Shown here: one piece after another, positions 30,339-33,310 of the stretch
How positions within the stretch are numbered: the first letter of the stretch is position 1
How the letters are laid out: each line of letters starts with the position of its first letter
NCBI GenBank assembly: GCA_016278325.1
Contig: JADQCB010000048.1
Coordinates: forward strand, 1-33,310
Length of the DNA stretch: 33,310 nt
Direction: 5' to 3'
DNA from: Actibacterium sp.
Lineage (GTDB): Bacteria; Pseudomonadota; Alphaproteobacteria; Rhodobacterales; Rhodobacteraceae
The notes under the pieces: generated by a model
What the model was told of the DNA's origin: nothing
The model's input: the letters and a program-made list of their open reading frames with translations, nothing else
Database searches by the model: none
Program-made: the position numbers and the translations under genes

Positions 30339-31909
30339 CACGCCACCTCCGCGATCCTGGCCCGCGAGGCGAGCGCGTAGAAGAAATCGAGCGTGTCGAA
30401 CCGGTACGCATCGAGCGCGAGGCCGTTCTGCTCGGCGAATTTCAGTTTACCTAGGGTCATGTCGATGCTGGGCAGCACGTAGTAGTCGCGCGGCGCCTCG
30501 TTCACCTCGTCCATGCGCACGGCGATCGTGATGTCGGGAACAAGGCCGGTGTCGAGGCGGATGCGCCAGCGCAGCGATCCGGCCGCCGTCGCCGTGCAGC
30601 GGGCGAGCACGATCGACACTGTGAACTCGTCGTTGACGCGAACGAGGTCGGTATCCGGGTCCTGCACAGCCCGCCCGCCGTGCCGCGTGACCCCGGCGAT
30701 GATCTCGGCCACGACCTGCGGATGCGCCTGCCGCAGCGCCCGGTTGACCTCGATGTAGCTGTAGTCGCGATCCGGCTGGTATCCGATCAGACGGTAGGCG
30801 CGTAGCAGGCTGCCGAAGCGGCTGCGATAGGCACTGGAGGACGGCAGGTCGTCCTCCTCGTCGATGATCAGTCCCGACAGCATGCCCTGCCGTTTCAGGA
30901 TCGCTCGCAAGGCATCGAGCAGATCATCATCGGAGAAATGGCGACTGCGCGCGTCGACGATCTCCCGCGCGCGCTGGAACAGCGCCTGATCGACGATGGC
31001 GGGATATGCACCCTCGGCGCGGATCCACATCTCGCGCGGGTTCACCACGCGGCGCTGCTTCAGCTTGAAGGACACCTTCGCGAAGACATTGTTCCCGATG
31101 TATTTTTCATTCGTCAGCACCTGATGCACGGTTGCCCGGGTCCACAGCCTGCCGAGATCGGTGCGATGTCCTTCGGCGTTCAGGAGCTCCGCAATCTCGC
31201 GCTCGGCGCGTCCCTCGTTCACGAACATTTCGTACATGCGCTGGACGACCTGCTGCTCCTCCTTGGGTCCGGGGACCAGGATGACGCGGTCGGTCTGCAG
31301 GCTCTTCTGCTCGCCGCGCGACAGTTCGCCCTTGGGGTTGCCGTGCTCGTCGATCAGCACCCGCCGCAGCCCGTATCCGGCCGCGCCGCCCTGGCGATAG
31401 CCGAGCTCCACCAGGCGGCATTGCCCGGCGAAGACCTTCACCGACAGCTCGCGGCTGTACTCGCCGGCCATCACCCGCTTGACGGTCTTCAACAGGTTGG
31501 AGCCGATGCTGCCATCGTTCTCGAACTGCTCGCCACAGTAATGCACCCGGATCCCTGCGCGAGAGCAGACATGCTCGTGATAGGCACCCTCGTCGGCATC
31601 CTGAAACCGACCCCAGCGGCTGACGTCATAGACGAGGGTTGCCTTGAAATCGGCCTGGCCGGATTGCACCTCGGCCATCAGGTTCTGCAGCGCCTCCCGG
31701 CCATCGAGCCGCAGGCCGGATCGCCCGGAGTCCTCGAACACGCGCAGGATCTGCAGGCCGCGGGCGACAGCGTAGTTGCGGATGACGTCCAGCTGGTTCT
31801 CGGTCGAGTATTTCTGGTGATCAGTCGACATCCGGACGTATGCGACGGCGGGCACGTCGGGCTCTGATTGGCTGGCGCCAGTCTCCCTGCTTGCCTCACG
31901 CCCTCGCAT
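30338..31909 (-). CDS. Serine recombinase/integrase with atypical C-terminus
   Basis: A 523-residue serine recombinase. The resolvase domain (about 20-165) has catalytic Ser28 in VAYVRMSTDHQ, then VFEDSGRSGLRLDGREAL, LVYDVSRWGRFQDADEG and GSIGSNLLKTVKRVMAGEYSRELS. A Recombinase domain (about 175-300) includes GYRQGGAAGYGLRR and LTNEKYIGNNV. The usual cysteine zinc ribbon of large serine integrases is missing. Instead residues about 330-400 hold RQGMLSGLIIDEEDDLPSSSAYRSRFGSLLRAYRLIGY, similar to repeats seen with homing endonucleases, plus a beta-rich end. ATG 31909 has GGAG ten bases upstream. It heads an overlapping operon with two ParB-like genes. It could integrate or excise this element, or invert DNA; the target is unknown. 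Confidence 0.88.
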   Translation of the reverse strand: MRGREASRETGASQSEPDVPAVAYVRMSTDHQKYSTENQLDVIRNYAVARGLQILRVFEDSGRSGLRLDGREALQNLMAEVQSGQADFKATLVYDVSRWGRFQDADEGAYHEHVCSRAGIRVHYCGEQFENDGSIGSNLLKTVKRVMAGEYSRELSVKVFAGQCRLVELGYRQGGAAGYGLRRVLIDEHGNPKGELSRGEQKSLQTDRVILVPGPKEEQQVVQRMYEMFVNEGRAEREIAELLNAEGHRTDLGRLWTRATVHQVLTNEKYIGNNVFAKVSFKLKQRRVVNPREMWIRAEGAYPAIVDQALFQRAREIVDARSRHFSDDDLLDALRAILKRQGMLSGLIIDEEDDLPSSSAYRSRFGSLLRAYRLIGYQPDRDYSYIEVNRALRQAHPQVVAEIIAGVTRHGGRAVQDPDTDLVRVNDEFTVSIVLARCTATAAGSLRWRIRLDTGLVPDITIAVRMDEVNEAPRDYYVLPSIDMTLGKLKFAEQNGLALDAYRFDTLDFFYALASRARIAEVA

Positions 31910-32230
31910 ATGCCCGACTCCGGTTCACGTCGCAGCAATCCGGTCGGGATGGTCCGGACCGTTGCGCATGCTGCCGCGATCATTCGAGCATGCGAGCGCC
32001 GGAAAGTCGTTTCCGGAAAAGGGCAATTCCTTTCCATGCCCGGCGCATTGGCGGATCGCCTGCGGCGCGCGTCCGTCCACGCGCTCGATAATCTGCGGTC
32101 CCGTTTCGCAGTTCAATTCGGCCACCTTCAAGTGAATGGTCCGTTCCAACAGGCGGCTAAACAGGACCGCCGCGGGAACAGATGGATTCTGCCGTTTTCA
32201 TGGCTCTCCAAAGATTTAGCGGAGAGAAAC
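31910..32230. promoter_or_regulatory. Palindrome-rich control region between recombinase operon and HTH gene
   Basis: This 321-bp region upstream of both the leftward recombinase operon and the rightward HTH gene contains several perfect inverted repeats: GGTCCGGACC (31951-31960), CGCATGC/GCATGCG (31965-31971 and 31988-31994), CCGGAAAGTCGTTTCCGG (31999-32016) and CTCTCC/GGAGAG (32204-32209 and 32221-32226). Apart from the doubtful small frame above, no gene is supported. Such density fits operators for the HTH or ParB proteins, parS-like loading sites, or crossover and accessory sites for the recombinase. No promoter boxes were assigned with confidence. Confidence 0.5.
31925..32201 (-). pseudogene. 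Possible small, frame-shifted gene ahead of the recombinase
   Basis: On the - strand an ATG at 32201 with GGAGAG 2 bases upstream opens a short frame (MKTAESICSRGG) that stops at TAG after 14 codons. A second frame, shifted by one base, is open across the same spot and runs to a TGA at 31925-31927. It encodes ERTIHLKVAELNCETG, QIIERVDGRAPQAI and KELPFSGNDFPALAC, with G/C-rich third positions typical of coding DNA here. The stop lies 15 bases before the recombinase ATG, as in an operon. It may be one small gene broken by a one-base change, a programmed shift, or chance. No family is recognised. Confidence 0.35.
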
Positions 32231-32554
32231 ATGAAGATGCGCGTGAAGATGGGCACAGTTGTGCCGAAGATGGGCACAGTTGTGCACCCCGAGGACGTTC
32301 CAGCTGACTATCGCGCCGCCATGGCCATGGCATTGCATGCGGAGCTCGGATCGACCCACCGGGCGATCAAGTCCGCCATGCGGTGGACAGGCGCCAGCGA
32401 GCGGACCGTGAAATACTGGTTCGCGGGCGAGCGAGGGCCGAGCGGCGAGCACCTCGTGTCGCTCGCACGTCATTCTGATGCCGTGCTGATTGCGCTGCTC
32501 GCGCTGGCGGACCGGTTGATCGTGGAGGAGGCCGAGGACCGGGAGCGCCGATAG
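32231..32554 (+). CDS. Small HTH DNA-binding protein with KMGTVVP tandem N-terminal repeat
   Basis: A 107-residue protein. GGAGAG ends 4 bases before ATG 32231. Residues 6-19 are a tandem heptad repeat, KMGTVVP-KMGTVVH. Residues about 36-77 form a lambda-repressor/Cro-like helix-turn-helix: HRAIKSAMRWTGASERTVKYWFAGERGPSGEHLVSLARHS. A hydrophobic helix (VLIALLALADRLIV) and a charged tail follow, possibly for dimerisation. It is divergent from the recombinase operon and most likely its regulator. The repeat's DNA is itself two palindromes, which raises the possibility that translation really starts further down, for example at the ATGs at 32321 and 32327, with the repeats as operators. Confidence 0.72.
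   Translation: MKMRVKMGTVVPKMGTVVHPEDVPADYRAAMAMALHAELGSTHRAIKSAMRWTGASERTVKYWFAGERGPSGEHLVSLARHSDAVLIALLALADRLIVEEAEDRERR
32245..32285. repeat. Two tandem 20-bp repeats, each with a palindromic core
   Basis: The unit GAAGATGGGCACAGTTGTGC occurs at 32245-32264 and 32266-32285, with a 21-bp period. Each copy contains an inverted repeat: GGCACA-GT-TGTGCC (32252-32265) and GCACA-GT-TGTGC (32274-32285). A period of 21 bp is two helical turns, so two dimers would bind on the same face of DNA. The period is also seven codons, giving the protein repeat KMGTVVP. This looks like an autoregulatory operator embedded in the start of the HTH gene. Confidence 0.75.
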
Positions 32555-32637
32555 GGGGACGTCCCGCGCGGCCTCGCTACCCTTGTATCGTGTTCGATTT
32601 TGGTTATCTTGAATACACACCGAGCAGGGAGAGCGCC

Positions 32638-32892
32638 ATGCCCCGCACCACCACCATGACCGTCCGCGTTAGCGGCGCCCTCAGCGAGTTCGTTGCGACC
32701 AACGTCGGCGAGGAGGGCGCCTACGAGAACGTCAGCGAATACATCCGCGACCTGATCCGTCGCGACAAGGAGCGTGCGGAGCGCGAGGCATTCGACCGAT
32801 TGAAGGCCGAACTGAACCGAGCCTTCGCCGCGCCCGAGGACAGCTACAAGCCGCTGACCGCTGCTGAGGTGATCGCCCGGAACCGGACCTGA
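32638..32892 (+). CDS. parD: ParD-like ribbon-helix-helix antitoxin
   Basis: An 84-residue protein. The N-terminus TTTMTVRVSGALSEFVATNVGEEGAYENVSEYIRDLIRRDKER is the CopG/ParD ribbon-helix-helix DNA-binding domain (about 1-45). The C-terminal part (AFDRLKAELNRAFAAPEDSYKPLTAAEVIAR) is the extended helix that binds and neutralises ParE-type toxins. AGGGAG ends 6 bases before ATG 32638. The AT-rich stretch 32583-32620 upstream probably holds the promoter: TATCTT at 32605-32610 is a -10 candidate, but the -35 is poor. It is followed after 4 bases by the toxin gene, the canonical order for this module. Confidence 0.9.
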   Translation: MPRTTTMTVRVSGALSEFVATNVGEEGAYENVSEYIRDLIRRDKERAEREAFDRLKAELNRAFAAPEDSYKPLTAAEVIARNRT

Positions 32893-32896
32893 GCCC

Positions 32897-33205
32897 ATGG
32901 CGATCCGCGTCCAGGAGACGGCTTCTGTCCGCCTCGATGAGATCTATAGATACACCCGCGACCGGTGGGGGGAGGCACAGGCCGAAACCTACATCACCGG
33001 TCTGTTCGCCGCCTTCGAGCAGATCGACACACGCGGAGTCATTTCGCGACCCGTACCGGCCGAGTTCGGAGTGGAGGGGTATTTCTTCCGCTATGAGCGG
33101 CATTTCGTGTACTGGCGACGGCTGTCAAATGGCGACATCGGCATCGTCACGATCCTTCACGAGCGGATGCATCAGATGGATCGCTTCAAGGAGGATTTCG
33201 GGTAA
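32897..33205 (+). CDS. parE: ParE-like toxin (RelE/ParE superfamily)
   Basis: A 102-residue ParE-family protein: two N-terminal helices (ETASVRLDEIYRYTRDRWGEAQAETYITGLFAAFEQI) and a C-terminal beta sheet (GYFFRYERHFVYWRRLSNGDIGIVTILHERMHQMDRF). The YERHFVYWR strand and the ILHERMHQMDRF end are characteristic. ParE toxins block DNA gyrase; RelE-fold relatives cut mRNA, but the ParD partner favours the gyrase type. Full length, no frameshift. The ATG comes 4 bases after the antitoxin stop, without a strong site of its own, so translation is probably coupled. The module would favour retention of the element. Confidence 0.9.
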   Translation: MAIRVQETASVRLDEIYRYTRDRWGEAQAETYITGLFAAFEQIDTRGVISRPVPAEFGVEGYFFRYERHFVYWRRLSNGDIGIVTILHERMHQMDRFKEDFG

Positions 33206-33310
33206 CTATTTGTCCAGATGCAATTTTTCTGGATAGCGCCGGTGCTGCGGCCGGCGGGTCAGACTTGGAGAACGTTGGATCTCGGTCCTGTTCCCTCCGC
33301 CACTTGCCCT
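33206..33310. other. Right-edge non-coding DNA with two inverted repeats
   Basis: After the toxin gene lie TCCAGA/TCTGGA (33213-33218 and 33228-33233, loop with five T bases) and CGCCGG/CCGGCG (33237-33242 and 33251-33256). The second is a GC-rich hairpin without a T run. The final bases contain TTCCCTCCGCCA, which resembles the 3' end of an alphaproteobacterial tRNA-Ser, but no tRNA can be folded from what is visible and the window stops there. Confidence 0.35.

Noticed and set aside
28516-30341. A plasmid partition locus (repABC-type)
   Set aside because: Two RepB/ParB-like genes are present but there is no RepA/ParA ATPase and no RepC initiator; the genes are fused translationally to a recombinase instead.
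31868-32230. An N-terminal extension of the HTH gene starting at 31868
   Set aside because: The extra part overlaps the recombinase start, has no ribosome-binding site and is low-quality coding; GGAGAG before ATG 32231 decides the start.
1-33310. CRISPR arrays, tRNA/rRNA genes and insertion sequences
   Set aside because: No regularly spaced repeats, no foldable tRNA with a complete acceptor stem and no transposase with terminal inverted repeats were seen.

Overview
The window is GC-rich, with dense coding, ATGA/GTGA stop-start overlaps and RcGTA-like tail proteins. Together these point to an alphaproteobacterium, most likely a Rhodobacterales (Rhodobacteraceae-type) genome carrying a prophage. 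This is an inference from gene families and base composition; no species call can be made.

Positions 1-16059 are the tail and lysis half of a siphophage-type prophage, all on the + strand. In order they are: the end of a head-tail adaptor-like gene, a DUF6441-type gene, a tail terminator fused to a sialate-O-acetylesterase (SASA) domain, the tail tube, a gpG/gpGT-type tail chaperone pair with a clear -1 frameshift site, the tape measure, DUF2460 (distal tail), DUF2163 (hub with a four-cysteine set), an NlpC/P60 peptidase, a giant GTA gp15-like megatron, a DUF2793/C1q-like fibre, a DUF6127-like membrane protein, an intrinsic terminator, an M15 endopeptidase with a C-terminal membrane segment, and overlapping Rz/Rz1-type spanins. 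A DUF1778/GNAT toxin-antitoxin module sits backwards inside this operon (822-1665), with its own operator palindrome.

Positions 16237-28252 are a defence-type block. A WYL regulator followed by a HelD-like helicase (nuclease-like insert, three C-terminal zinc-binding cysteine sets) runs on the - strand. A tightly coupled operon runs the other way: a three-module nuclease-exonuclease-helicase (Cas4/RecB-like nuclease, RNase H-like exonuclease, DNA2-type helicase), an McrB-like GTPase with a PUA/EVE-like insert, and McrC. The shared divergent promoter region and the WYL regulator suggest one regulated system, an extended McrBC-type (type IV restriction) cassette.

Positions 28516-32554 carry a second unit: a serine recombinase overlapping two tandem ParB/RepB-like genes on the - strand, and a divergent small HTH protein. 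The control region between them is rich in palindromes, and the HTH gene begins with two tandem palindromic repeats. A ParD/ParE-type module (32638-33205) follows. The simplest reading is a prophage or integrative element whose distal end, beyond the lysis genes, is loaded with defence and maintenance cargo. No tRNA, rRNA, CRISPR array or insertion sequence was recognised.
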